Shown piece after piece: positions 15,501 to 30,500 of a DNA stretch of 64,000 nt (position 1 is its first letter; the number at the start of each line of letters is the position of its first letter). A program made the position numbers and the translations under genes. The notes beneath the pieces are model-generated. The model saw only the letters and a list, made by a program, of their open reading frames with translations, ran no database searches and was not told where the DNA came from. The stretch is from NCBI RefSeq assembly GCF_954871325.1, contig NC_088775.1, positions 24,963,561-25,027,560 of the forward strand. The letters are read 5' to 3'. The DNA comes from Gordionus sp. m RMFG-2023. Its lineage: Eukaryota; Nematomorpha; Gordioida; Chordodea; Parachordodidae.

Positions 15501-18500
15501 TGAAATTCAGCAAAACAATTTTATCGTGAATCCACATTGGCGAATACTATTCTGGGAAGACAATATCCCTTATCGCGAATACATTATAGCAAAGCCCAAA
15601 TCGCCAAGACAATATAGCAAAAACTATTTTACGAAACATATTCGTGAAAATATTATCGTTAAATCATATGGCGAAATGCTAATAGTGACTATTTTATTAT
15701 GAAGTCTTTATTTTTAAGACCATATAAATTGACCAATATTTTAAAAAAGAGTATAAAAAATCGATTCAATAATAGTTTTTAATTTTCTTTTAAATTTATA
15801 TAATTATTGAGCTTAGAATTGGTTTTTAAATTTATTATTGTAATATAACCTTTTATGCTACTTTGTACTTTGCTTTCCTCATGGCCTACCAATGGCTTAG
15901 AGTGGTAATTCATAAGTCAATTTTTTTTATTAGCTTTCATTTGATAACTCTTATGCTAAAAAATTACAAGATTGTCTCCTAAGGTATAATTTATATAAGG
16001 TAAATAAAAAAAAAACATTTAACTCTGCCTGGTGTCCAGATATAAAAACTAGAGATTTGCAAGGCCCATCCTGGCAAGAATTAAATTGCCAGCCTCAAAT
16101 GGTCAGATTTTTTGTTCTTAGCCAGCCCGAAACTTTTTTTAACAATTTGATCGGCCCGTTAAAAATCTACAAAATTCAGGCCTGTCTCGTTAAAATTTTA
16201 CTAAGTCATTGACGACTCGAATATTTTTATATGAATTTCCCTGCACATTTTTAATAGACTAGTTTTTCCCAATGTCAATTATGGCGCTTATATCTCTCCT
16301 CTATGGTTATCTATTTCTACAACAACCGTTTTATAAATCAATGTGTTTGATATCCGTATTGTGTATTTATTATTAGGTTATACCGTAAATAACTTGTTTA
16401 ATTTTTTGTTAATATACTATAATATTTATTGATTTAGTATTTCAGTAAGACAGCATTAAAATACAAAGAAATTAACATATTGTAATTTATTTTCAAATAG
16501 TAAATTTTATTATTAACTTATAATTCAAAAAAAAATATATCAAAACTATAATTCTTAAGCTGGTTTATTAAAATTTTAGAAAACTCAGAGATTTAAGATA
16601 TTCTGACTGATTAATATATAATATAAATTGTCACGCCCGGCCCGAAATTTTTTTCCCCGGCATAAAAAAATCTTATGCACGACTTTCCCGGACCCGACCT
16701 GTAGAACTTTTTTAAATTTTCTCCCCTTGGTCCGCGAGCTCTAATATGAATATCTCTATTATTTTTGATCTGGAACATTTTCTATTTAATTATATACTGG
16801 TTGGTCATATAATTTGTATATTTATTTTTAATAAAATCCTGATCTGTATTATTTCCATTTTATTAGAGAAAAATGAGTAAAAGTGCTTAGAAATTAAGAA
16901 GAGGCGTTTAGTTATATTTTTTACGTAAAAAACGCTTTTATTTAAATTGAACTATAATTAAAAAAATAAAACGAAAAAGAATTATAAAGTGAAAATCAAA
17001 TGATTTAATTCCATATTTTTCCTAATCCTCGCTTTCTTCATAAACAATTATATAACATGTTAAGATTTTCAGGGTTCCGATAAAGGAACAAAAATTTTAT
17101 AGAAAAAAAAGAGATTTTAAAAAAATAAAAATCTTATTTATTATTTACACGAAAAATCTTTTTAAAACATCAAATTGGATATATTAATAAAAAAGTTATT
17201 TAATTGTCTAATTTTTATAAATAATTGGAGAAAATCAGTTAAAATTTTTAACCTTTAGTATTTTAATCTAAAAAATTAAAGTATTTCAAAATATCTATCA
17301 AAATTTATGGTGGGGGGGGGCGGATTTATTGTGGTAAAAAGCTTAACCCAAATGTCCCCTCTGTATTTACAATCCTGAGTGAGAGAAACCTTAAAGAAAT
17401 TGCTACATCAGATAAAAGTCACATGTAAACTTAATTGATAATAAGTAACAAAAGATCCTTAAAACATTTTTTAATGATTTAAGGAAGGGCAAATTATTAT
17501 ATGTTGTTTTCCTTATAATAAATGCATTTGCAATATATTTACAGTTTAGTGGTAATGCGGTGGCAATAATGACTTCGAACATATACATTTGAGGTAAAAA
17601 AAATTCATTATAATGGGATCGCGATAAATGTTTTGCTATAATGTGTTCACAATAAATGTTTTGCTAAAATGTATTCGCTCTAAAGTATTTGCTGAAATAA
17701 ATTCGCGATTGGGTATGCGACATTGTCTTGGCTATAAATATTTCGATAAAGATGGAGGAATTGGATTCGCTGAATTGGTTTAGCGATATTACCTTTGTGA
17801 TAAATGTTTCGTCAAAAAATTTGCCGAATTGACCTGATACGGATGTAACTCTATATCTATACATGAATCATTAAGCCCCCCCCCAATAGATAGTTTTTTA
17901 AAAAAAATAGTTTTGTTTAATTTTCTTTTTAAATATAATTTTTTAATATATTTTTTATAAATATGGTATATAATTTTTAGATATATATATTTTTATTTTT
18001 AATATTTAGTCAATAATTTATCTTATTGTAATCTTTTAAAATTGAATTTCAAAATAAAAAATTTATTTAATAAAAAAAAATTATACATTCTTTTCAATTA
18101 TTTTTTTTCATATTTTACTTGATCAAATAAATTCCTTACTAACATTTGTAAATTTTTATTGAATTATTTATAATATTTAGAATTTTCCAAATTCTAGAAT
18201 ATATCATTTTTTTATTATTTCTTAAAAAAGAAAGGGACTATTTTTTATATGAGCCTGAGTTGGAGTGGGCTAAAAAATTTATAATGGGCAAGAGAAAGTT
18301 TAAACCAACAGGCGGGCATGTGGGTATATATTTTTTCAAAACCATAAGTGGGTGGGTTAAAATATTTTTAACAATAGGCGGGCGGACTTGAGGGCTAAAA
18401 CCCGCTCATTGCAAACCGATCCAAGAAAGCTCCATCATTTACTTTTAATGTGACTAAATAAAATATGTACTTGTAAAAGACATTGACCTAAGACCGGCTT

Positions 18501-21500
18501 GAGAAAACCTTGATATATCATGGTTATAAGTTGTTCACGTATTCTAGGATGAATTTTCTATAGGGGGAGGGTTGGGGTATTTTTTTGTGAATATAGTATT
18601 ATTAAATATTAAATTACCACTTAGAGAGAGAGGCACGGTCCAAGCTGGATCTAGGCAAAAATTATTCGGGCCAGACCAAAAACCAGCCGACCCCTTCGAT
18701 TTTTATAAAATTTGGTCATTAAATAAAGGTTAATGTAACTAAGAAACAGCCAGAATTTTAGCCTCCTAACATTTATATTTTTTGAAGATATTAGGATTCA
18801 AAGTGGCAAAAATAATATGTGCTTTATTTTCCCGAAAAGGGGCGCCATTCTATAAAAATTTAATATAATTTAAAGATTTATTCATCTTGTAAGTGAAAAT
18901 AAAAATAAATGGGCGGTTCAACCAATTATAGGGAAAATATTTATATACTTTTCTAATTATTTTAATCGATTTTGAGAATGAAACTGGTCGCTTCCCAGAC
19001 CGATTTTTTTTATAAATATAAAAGAAGAACTTATTAATGTCTAGTCTTAAATTTTTTATAAAAATTGAAAGTCCTATTATTTCCAAAAAATCGTTTATAG
19101 TTCTTATATATTAAATAAAATGGCCGAAAATTGGGAAAAGGTATAATCTTTGTATGTAATTTTGATATTAAATTTGTTATTTACAATCATGTAGTTTTTA
19201 AGATATGCTTAATTGAATGAAGGCAGATAATGATAAAAATACGTCATTTTTGCTACTTTGAACCCGAATATCTCCAAAAATATAAATATTACGAGGCTAA
19301 AATTTTAGTTATATTATTTAATTACACTAACCATTCTTTGCTTACCAAATTTTGAAAAAATCGAAGGGGGTCGGCCGAAAATCTCATTTTTTGTTCATTT
19401 GACATGGAATGACCATAATAAGGCTCATATTTTACTTTAATTGCTTGAATACACGCGATTTCTCTTAACGATCATAACAAAGATTTTTTTAAAAGATACT
19501 AAAATTTGACTATTTTCCACTTGAGCATGCAAAATATAAGTTTTAAAAATATTTTTTAGCATTCCTAAATCGAGTTAGAGAGACAGTATATAAAATTCTA
19601 TATAAATAATAATAATGACTAACTTGTATAGAAACGTCGAGAAATTCCAAGTAATTTATGGTGTCAAGTAACCCGGGAATCTCTAGTATGGCTTCCTTGT
19701 TTATTTTGTGGGGATGGTCGGGGGGCCAATCCAGACAGCGGGGCAGGTTGGAATATAAACAAGCTAGGGTGGCGGCGGATACCTACAGTTCAGGTAACAT
19801 GCAATTAATATATAAATGACGAATCGATATAAAATGAACTAGACAAAGAATTAATTGTCAAATTCTAAAAATAAAATGTGGGTTAATTTTTTTACTATAG
19901 GGTAAATTATTTTAAAAAAACAAACAATTAAAATAAAATAACAATATGTTTTTTTATTTTTGCACAACCCTCAAAAAATAAATGACAATCAAATATATAA
20001 TATATAACAAAACAGATTTAAAAAATACATACGGTAATTTTTTTGCATTTACAATTTTTATATAATTTAATTTTTTTTATAAAATACATACGGTAATTTT
20101 TTTGCATTTACAATTTTTATATAACTTAATTTTTTTTATAAAATAGAGTTTAATATTTTTTTCAAATGTTTAATATACGACAAATTTTATCTAGTAATAC
20201 AAATTCATTTACATTAAATCCTGATCCTGTTTTATCTAATTCAAATTCAATACCTAATATTACAAATAATTTCCATATGATCAATTCTTCCTCTGTAAGT
20301 GGTGATTCTATTACTGATCCAACATCGGCTATTCCAAGAAGAAAATATACTAACTTGAATAAGGAAAAAATTGATTATTTGCCACCCTATTCGCCGCAAC
20401 TAAACCCGATAGAAAATTTTTTTGGAGTGTTAAAAACAATATAGGTCGATCAATCCCCGACCAAATACTCGAAACGAAATAATTAATAATGTAACATCAA
20501 TTCTTAATGAATTTACTATTCCTTTTGATTTTTCAAATTATTATAATAAAATGCATCAATTTTTGGAGATTGGTTATCGAAGACAACCAATGAATTAAAG
20601 TAAATTTATAAAAATATAATTTATATTGAAATATATTTTAAAGGAATTTAGAAAAAGGAGAATATATATATAGGGTAAATTATTTAAAAAAAACAAACAA
20701 TTAAAATAAAATAACAATATGTTTTTTTATTTTTGCACAACCCTCAAAAAATAAATGACAATCAAATATATAATATATAACAAAACAGATTTAAAAAATA
20801 CATTAAAAATTGGATATTTTAATTTTCGTTTTTTCTTTATATATATATTCTCCTTTTTCTAAATTCCTTTAAAATATATTTCAATATAAATTATATTTTT
20901 ATAAATTTACCTTAATTCATTGGTTGTCCTCGATAACCAATCTCCAAAAATTGATGCATTTTATTATAATAATTTGAAAAATCAAAAGGAATAGTAAATT
21001 CATTAAGAATTGATGTTACATTATTAATTATTTCGTTTCGAGTATTTGGTCGGGGATTGATCGACCTATATTTGTTTTTTAACACTCCAAAAAAAATTTC
21101 TATCGGGTTTAGTTGCGGCGAATAGGGTAGCAAATATTCTATTCGCGCTCTAAAACAATCAATGAGGTGGCTTTTATGGATGGATGCATTGTCCATAACA
21201 ATAACTGCATCACTCGGTAGAATATTAATTAGTGCATTCATATAATCTCTAAATAAAAGGTATTATAAGGTCCTTCAATGATGCGATAAAGTATCACACC
21301 ATCGATTCCCATAGTGCATAATATACTTATATTCTTACCATTAGATGGCGGGACTTTAATACTAGGCGTAACATTATATGGAAACAGGTACAACGTGCAA
21401 ATTTATGCCTGTCTCGTCTAAGAAGAATAATTTTTCTTTGGCTATATTTAGTACTTTTATACAATAAATTTGGCGTATATTGATTGTGCCGGATGTGTTT

Positions 21501-24500
21501 CTCCTATCTGGCTCTTTTCCTGCACGTTTTTTTGACCATCCTATTTTTTTAATATATTTCCGTATAGTTCCTTCGTTTTTTGGAAATCTCGGAGGTAAAT
21601 TTTCTATTATATCTTTAATAGTGAATGTATTGTTCGCCATTAAAAGATCGATTATTTTTCTTTCTACATCGAAAGGTGTCTTTATTTTTTCTGCCTCTCT
21701 TTCTAATTACATATTCTTTCAAAGGATCTCCGATGATTTCGGGAAACGTTTCTCGCCTTAATTTATTAACAGACGATAACGACATATCTATATATTTAGC
21801 ATATCTGTCATTTTCATTCGCTCTCTCTCGGGTACCGATAATAATTTTTTTACTATTACAATTTTTTCCTTATTCCAGTTAGTATATTTTCTTCATGTTG
21901 GATCAGTAATAGAATCACCACTTACAGAGGAAGAATTGATCATATGGAAATTATTTGTAATATTAGGTATTGAATTTGAATTAGATAAAACAGGATCAGG
22001 ATTTAATGTAAATGAATTTGTATTACTAGATAAAATTTGTCGTATATTAAACATTTGAAAAAAATATTAAACTCTATTTTATAAAAAAAAATAAGTTATA
22101 TAAAAATTGTAAATGCAAAAAAATTACCGTATGTATTTTATAAAAAAAATTAAATTATATAAAAATTGTAAATGCAAAAAAATTACCGTATGTATTTTTT
22201 AAATCTGTTTTGTTATATATTATATATTTGATTGTCATTTATTTTTTGAGAATTGTGCAAAAATAAAAAAACATATTGTTATTTTATTTTAATTGTTTGT
22301 TTTTTTTAAAATAATTTACCCTATATAAAGAAAAAACGAAAACGCAAGGTCTAAAAGTCGAAAGGCTGCATGATACGAAATACTAAAAAATAATATTGAA
22401 AATAAAAATAACAAAGAAAATGATTAATGTGTAATTTGATTGATTTATTGCTTTTTTTAGGAGAAAAATATTATAATAGCATTCATTACATTATAATATA
22501 TTAAAAAAATGGAAATTTTAAGATCTTTTTAATTTTTTTATTAATTTTTTGAAATAAATTGCAGTTTTAATTTTATTTAATTTTTAATTTATATTTTTAA
22601 TTAAATTATATTTGGTTATTTTAAAATAATGGAATTTTTAAAATTATATGTATATTCTATTTAAGTTTTTTTTCAAAACTAAATTGATAGTAAGTTAAAC
22701 GATATTGTGAGTACTGGATTAGGGAAAAGGCTAACATCTTAAACGTAATTTTAAGTATCTTTATATCATTCTACTCAGAATTAAATTTCCTATCCAATTA
22801 TGCTTAGATGTATTTTTTTACGTTTCCGGTTCAAAAAATAACATTTTTGTCGCGAAAACGTTCGAAGGGAAAAGGCTAACATCTTAAATTTAATTTTATA
22901 AATTTTTATATCATTGAACTCAGAATTAAATTTCCTATCTAAATATGCTTTGATGTATTTTTTTACGTTATCGATTCAAAAAATAAATTTTAAAAATTTT
23001 TTGGTGGTAAAAACATTTTGTTGGAAAAGGCTAACATCTTAAACGCAATTTTAGGTATTTTTATATCATTCTACTCAGAATTAAATTTCCTATCCAATTA
23101 TGCGTAGATGTATTTTTTTACGTTTCCGGTTCAAAAAATAACATTTTTGTCGCGAAAACGTTCGAAGGGAAAAGGCTAACACCTTAAGTTTAATTTTAAA
23201 AATTTTTATATCATTGAACTCAGAATTATATTTCCTATCGAAATATGCTTTGATGTATTTTTTTACGTTATCGGTTCAAAAAATAAATTTTAATAAAAAT
23301 ATTCAAAATTGCGTTTAAGATGTTAGCCTTTTCCCTTCGAACGTTTTTACCACAAAAAAATTATTAAAATTTATTTTTTGAACCGATAAAGTAAAAAAAT
23401 ACATCAAAGCATATTTAGATAGGAAATTTAATTCTGAGTTCAATGATATATAAATTTATAAAATTAAATTTAAGATGTTAGCCTTTTCCCTTCGAACGTT
23501 TTTACCACAAAAAAATTATTAAAATTTATTTTTTGAACCGATAACGTAAAAAAATACATCAAAGCATATTTAGATAGGAAATTTAATTCTGAGTTCAATG
23601 ATATAAAAATTTATAAAATTAAATTTAAGATGTTAGCCTTTTCCCTTCGAACGTTTTCGCGACAAAAATGTTATTTTTTGAACCGGAAATGTAAAAAAAT
23701 ACATCTAAGCATAATTGGATAGGAAATTTAATTCTGAGTAGAATGATATAAAAATACCTAAAATTGCGTTTAAGATGTTAACCTTTTCCAACAAAATGTT
23801 TTTACCACCAAAAAATTTTAAAATTTATTTTTTGAACCGATAATGTAAGAAAATACATCAAAGCATATTTAAATAGGAAATTTAATTCTGAGTTCAATGA
23901 TATGAAAATTTATAAAATTAAATTTAAGATGTTAGCCTTTTCCCTTCGAACGTTTTCGCGACAAAAGTGTTATTTTTTGAACCGGAAACGTAAAAAAATA
24001 CATCTAAGCATAATTGGATAGGAAATTTAATTCTGAGTAGAATGATATAAAGATACTTAAAATTGCGTTTAAGATGTTAACCTTTTCCCTTCGAACGTTT
24101 TTACCACAAAAAAATTACTAAAATTTATTTTTTGAACCGATAACGTAAAAAAATACATCAAAGCATATTTCGATAGGAAATATAATTCTGAGTTCAATGA
24201 TATAAAAATTTATAAAATTAAACTTAAGATGTTAGCCTTTTCCCTTCGAACGTTTTCGCGACAAAAATGTTATTTTTTGAACCGGAAACGTAAAAAAATA
24301 CATCTAAGCATAATTGGATAGGAAATTTAATTCTGAGTAGAATGATATAAAAATACCTAAAATTGCGTTTAAGATGTTAGCCTTTTCCAACAAAATGTTT
24401 TTACCACCAAAAAATTTTTAAAATTTATTTTTTGAACCGATAACGTAAAAAAATACACCAAAGCATATTTAGATAGGAAATTTAATTCTGAGTTCAATGA

Positions 24501-27500
24501 TATAAAAATTTATAAAATTAAATTTAAGATGTTAGCCTTTTTCCTTCGAACGTTTTCGCGACAAAAATGTTATTTTTTGAACCGGAAACGTAAAAAATAC
24601 ATCTAAGCATAATTGGATAGGAAATTTAATTCTGAGTAGAATGATATAAAGATACTTAAAATTGCGTATAAGATGTTAACCTTTTCCCTTCGAACGTTTT
24701 TACCACAATTAAAATTTATTTTTTGAACCGATAACGTAAAAAAATACATAAAGCATATTTAGATAGGAAATTTAATTCTGAGTTCAATGATATAAAAATT
24801 TATAAAATTAAATTTAAGATGTTAGCCTTTTACTTTCGAACGTTTTCGCGACAAATATGTTATTTTTTGAACCGGAAACGTAAAAAAATACATCTAAGCA
24901 TAATTGGATAGGAAATTTAATTCTGAGTAGAATGATATAAAGATACTTAAAATTACGTTTAAGATGTTAGCCTTTTCCCTAATCCAGTACTCACAATATC
25001 GTTATACTTACTATCAATTTAGTTTTGAAAAAAAACTTAAATAGAATATACATATAATTTTAAAAATTCCATTATTTAAAAATAACCAAATATAATTTAA
25101 TTAAAAATATAAATTAAAAATTAATAAAATTAAAACCGCAATTTATTTCAAAGAATTAATAAAAAAATTGAAAAGATTTTAAAATTTCCATTTTTTTAAT
25201 ATATTATAATGTAATGAATGCTATTATAATATTTTTCTCCCAAAAAAGCAATAAATCAATCAGATTACACATTAATCATTTTCTTTGTTATTTTTATTTT
25301 CAATATTATTTTTTAGCCTTTCGTATCATGCAGCCTTTCGACTTATAGACCTACCCAATTTTTAATGTATTTTTTAAATCTGTTTTGTTATATATTATAT
25401 ATTTGATTGTCATTTATTTTTTGAGGGTTGTGCAAAAATAAAAAAACATATTGTTATTTTATTTTAATTGTTTGTTTTTTTTTTAATAATTTATCCTTAA
25501 AATTATTTTTAATAATACCCCATTCGAAAAATGGGATTTTTTTTTAAAAAAAAGAGGGATTATTTAGCTTAGACAAATATTTACGCGAAAACCTTTTCGA
25601 TTACTAAAAATGCAGACTACTAATAAATATTTTTGAGCTCAAATACATAGCAGCGAAAAAAAATATATTGTGAAAACATTATCTGGGATACACATTATGG
25701 GGCAATATTGATTTAATTTAAACTAGTAATAGGGTTGCACAGATATTTTTGTCAATAATGGCCTGGTTATAAATGTATATATTTCTAAATTGGCACAAGA
25801 TTGGAGGCTATAATTTGTAATGCATAATCATCTTATAATATGATATAAAATCACTTTTTATCAACAAAAAAATATTTTAAGGATGGGTTGGCATCGGCAC
25901 ATAAAATAAGCTCACAATTTGGTATTGGTAAACCGATCCAGTTTAAAACAAATTTTAAATCATACGATTCTAAACACTTCCTTAGAATATGTTTAATAGT
26001 AAGTTGTAGTAATCTCGATATTACAAGATGTTAATGCATAAAAAATTAGCTGCCAATAGGGTGCTAATTCAGAGATATACACATTTATAACTAGGTGATT
26101 TCACAATAGGCAAAAATTTAGGTACATAATAAATTATAAAAGACCAAGGATATATTAGCAAAACTACATTATAGAATATTGTTTTCCGGTGCACTCATAT
26201 CAGTGCATTTCATGGTAATTGACATTCACGGTAATGAATTTGGCGAGAGTATGAGATACAACTAAATTATAATATAATTTCACGGTAAACAGAATGGTTA
26301 TATCCTTATTATAACAGATTAATGTAACATATAATAATTTATAAGATAATGAAATTTGGAAAATTAAATCTTATAAAATATGGTAAAATAAAATGTTTTT
26401 ATTTAAAAATAAAAAATATTAATAAAAAAAAAGAAAATCGATATAAATCATGATTTCTATTCAAAAAATATCTTCGATTTAAATCAATTTGATTTAATTA
26501 GCCAACCCTACACATAAATTTAAACTTAAGTTATCAATCATTTCACCATTCAAATTCAAAATGACATCTTGCAGACACCATTTCACTCCACCCATCTCAA
26601 AAAAAAGAGTATATAAAATATGCTTTTTATTATATTTCAATTAGTGATCTGCATTGGGCCTAATTTTTTAAGCCCGGCCCGAAATTTTTTAAAAAAGTTT
26701 AGCCGGCCCGGCCAGAGCCCGAAATTTTTTAAATAAAGTTTTGCCGCCCGGTCCGAATTTATTTAAATATAGAAATTAATTTTTATAATTACTCAAACTA
26801 AAATACATGTTATATGTCGTTTAGTTTCAATAAATAAAATCAAATATTTTTATTTTACATAAAAAATTCAATATAAAATTGATAAATTTAGATATATTTA
26901 AAAAAATTTCCAAGGTCCGACCAGACCCGGCCCAAATTTTTTATAAAAATATTAGGCCCGGGTCGGGCCAAACTTTGCAGATCTCTAATTTCAATAGTGA
27001 ATTTTTTAATACTAAAAATTATAGAAAATGTTAATTTATTTCAAAATCGAATAAAAAATGGCGTATCCTATAGTATAAACAAAAAAGCTAATTATGATGT
27101 AAAATTAGATTCATGGGTGTTCAATAGCTAAAAATGATGATAATAAATTAGAGCTTTATAGTATTAAGATTAGGATTCACAAGAGCTTAAATAACCGATA
27201 ATTTTTTAAATAAGTAGTCTTGTATGTTTTACGAAAGAAGGGGCGGGGGCACACATTTCCAAACAAAACTACATAACATTCATCATTTCAACCGTTATAA
27301 AATTGTTTTAAAAAAAGGTATCCCTAGTGAAAACTTCAGTTCTCAGAAGTTTATATAAGAATTTTCATGCGAATGTATGGTATAAATCATTGGTAAATTG
27401 GAAGGGCTCTTTGAGTTATTCTTCCATTATAAATCAAACACCTTTCGGCAGACCACTTTAGATTATTGTAGGCACATTATTTATGTTGTATTATTTGAAA

Positions 27501-30500
27501 CGAAATCTTAGCTCATTAGCAACTATATTTCCCGAAATATTGGGAATTAAAGGTACAAAAAAATCGGTTTTTTAAAACTAAATTCGTTGAATACTGAATC
27601 TAATATTCATAACTAAGTCAATAATTGATAATTATTGGGGAAACATCAAAAAATTTTTTTTTAATATAAAGAATTGATAAAGCTTCAATTTTTCAACTTT
27701 TTTTCCAATTAATCATTTACTATTTTTCTAATAACTTCTTCAATAATTAGCGCGGCTAAATAATTATTTAAAAAATATCGTAAATAATATATATATAAAT
27801 GTATAGATGACGTTATATATAAACATATCAATGCAATAAAAAGTTCTTTTCTATATCTTGTAAAATCATTTCAAGCCATTAAAATTAATTTTGGAGTAAT
27901 ATCAAGCATATTGAATAAAAAATAAATTTATAAAATTTCCATATTTTAAGAATAAATAAATAAAAATTTAAAAACCTTTTTATTCCTTGTAAATCAATTA
28001 TAATAAAAAAATTTAACGATAGAAAAAGCCTTATATTGGATTAAATGTTCATATATAGCACATTTTTTTATACAATATTAATGATATTTTAATTTTTAAA
28101 AAAATTATCCAGCTGCGCTAATTATTAAAAAATTATAGAAAAATAGTAAAAAAATAAGAGAAAATAAAAATTTTAAAAATTGAAGCTCAAAATATATTCG
28201 AAAGATTAATTTTAAAATGACCAATATTTAAAAAAAAATTAATTTTGATGTTTCCCTATAATTATCGATTATTGACTTAATTAATAATATTAATTAAATA
28301 TTCGAACTAATTTAGCCTTTCATTTAAAACAAATATTTAATATCAGTAAAATTTTATAAAAGTCGATTTTCACCTTTAATCCCCGTTATCTCAGGCAACA
28401 TAATTGCTAATGAGGTATGTCTACAAGTTTTTATGGATATTGAAAAAGGTCTGGCGAAAAAATCTATTTTCTTGCTTTTTCATAAACATATTATTCAATA
28501 TGTTTGCGACAAGGAAAGCTAATACAGTGAAACGATACACATGTTTAAATATACTATAAAAGGGGGTAAACAAAATAAGATTTTATTTTTAATAGAATAA
28601 AGATTGAAATTAAATATGGACAAGCAATTAATTAAGAAGATTTATAGTTGATTAATCATTATAAAAAAAATGTGTTAAAATTTAATTCAAAATAAAAAAT
28701 TAAAATACTTACATATTAATTATTTTTAATTTTTCTTAAATAATAAAAAAAAATGTTTAATATAGAATCTTTATTATCCAATAGTAATACTAATTTTTCC
28801 AATTTAAATGAAAACTCCCAATCTTCGTCGAGAATTCAAAGACCAAAAAGAATACACAAATATTGGAATAAAGAAAAATTAGATATATTTACCAAAATGT
28901 TATCAATGCCGGAAGAACAACAAATGTTTGATAAATTTTAATTATAATTTTTATGTATTAATTATTTTATCGAAATTATTATAAAAGTTTATAGTGTTAT
29001 CATATTTTTATCGAAATAAATGGATATACAAAATAGATTACATTTAAGAAATTCTAAAATATTTTCAAATATTAAAAAGACTTTTTACAAAAAATGATTT
29101 AGAATTTTAAATGAAATTTAATCAAATATCTTACTTGAGCATTCTCAAAGAAAATAAGAAAAAAATTCATTTTTCATCACAAATTATATATATGTAACAC
29201 ATTTCTTTTTATAATGATTAATCAACTATTAATCTTCTTAATTAATTGCTTGTCCATATTTAATTTCAATCTTTATTCTATTAAAAATAAAATCTTATTT
29301 TGTTTACCCCCTTTTATAGTAAATTTAAACATGTGTATCGTTTCACTGTATTATCGAATTTTCGAATAAAAGAAAATAACTCAAGCTCTGGCATCTTGGA
29401 CAAAATATAATTAAAAAAAATAACTTGATTATATTAAGATAAAAATTGAAGGGAGTAATTATATCGATTAAATATGGATAATTAATAAGTAATTTTAATA
29501 AGCCTCTTTTCTTCCCAGGGAAGAAAGGAAGATCGTATTCATTTAAAAATTATATCCATTAAATAGGTGTAATCTTTCACAGTGGGCATTTAAAACATTC
29601 ACAAATATTTTGTGGCCCCAGGGTATCCCTTCTTTAATTAAACCGAAATATAGCTCCAACACCCCAATCGCCCCCTCCAAAATCTCTGCCTACCCCCAAA
29701 TTAGTTAATATGGCCAAAGGTTGGGAAGTGGGCTTTGTTCAGGGAGGGGAAATAAATTTTGAAAATAATAGATTTATCCAGTGACCCCTACAACGGAGGG
29801 GGGGTCCGAAGCAACTGCTTCTATAAATTTCTATGGGGGTACTTTTTTTTTTTAAATTTTTTATTTTAAAATTTTTTAAAAAAAAATATTTATGGTCGAT
29901 GTTTAGCAAATTAGTTTGTTATAAGATATTTTTTATCATAAAATTATTTTTCCACTTTCAAGATTTGACGCAAAATTAAAATTTTATCAAAGTGAATAGT
30001 AAAAATTTAAATATTAAATCTTATATATAATCATTTATAATTTTTAGATCATTGTCAAAATATGCCCAAGAATATTAACCAAAAAAAATATAAATGCTTA
30101 TCTCGCAATCAAGCCTTCTGGGGGAACAGGCAACAAGATGGCAATATGATGAGCCTCATTAAACTTATTGCAGATTCTGAGCCTGTTCTTAAAATGTATA
30201 TACAAGATAATGAAGAAAGAAGAAGTGAGAAAAAAATTAAGGGATTAAAATCTAAATTATATTCAAATCTGTTATCATATAATAATATAAATATTCTTAT
30301 TGAAACCATGAAAAATATGGTTATAAAAAAAATTCAAAAGGAGATTGTATTCAACAGGTGCTATTCAATTATAGTTGATGGCACATATGATGTATCGAAA
30401 TCAGAAGCAATAGCTTTGATAGTGAGATATGTTGAAAATAGCGAGACACCTAAGCCCGTTGAAAGGCTGATAGACATTTATTGTACGGGAAATACAACGG

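Larger units (their letters stand above)
19900..25496 (+). mobile_element. Tc1/IS630-like element A, split by two later insertions
   Basis: The left end GGGTAAATTATTTT follows a TA at 19,898-19,899. The matching inverted end is at 25,360-25,496. The ends are long inverted repeats (about 135 bp). Between them lie an internally deleted transposase (20,166-20,598), element B inserted at a TA (20,671), and foldback element C (22,347-25,352). Comparison with B shows A's own right flank resumes at 22,324 (TAAAGAAAAAACG) and again at 25,354 (CCAATTTTTAATG). Confidence 0.75.

Noticed and set aside
17340-17400. Minus-strand VAISLRFLSLRI stretch considered as the FHIP exon between W2 and W4
   Set aside because: Exon W3 at 18,471-18,557 matches the family far better and fits both phases.
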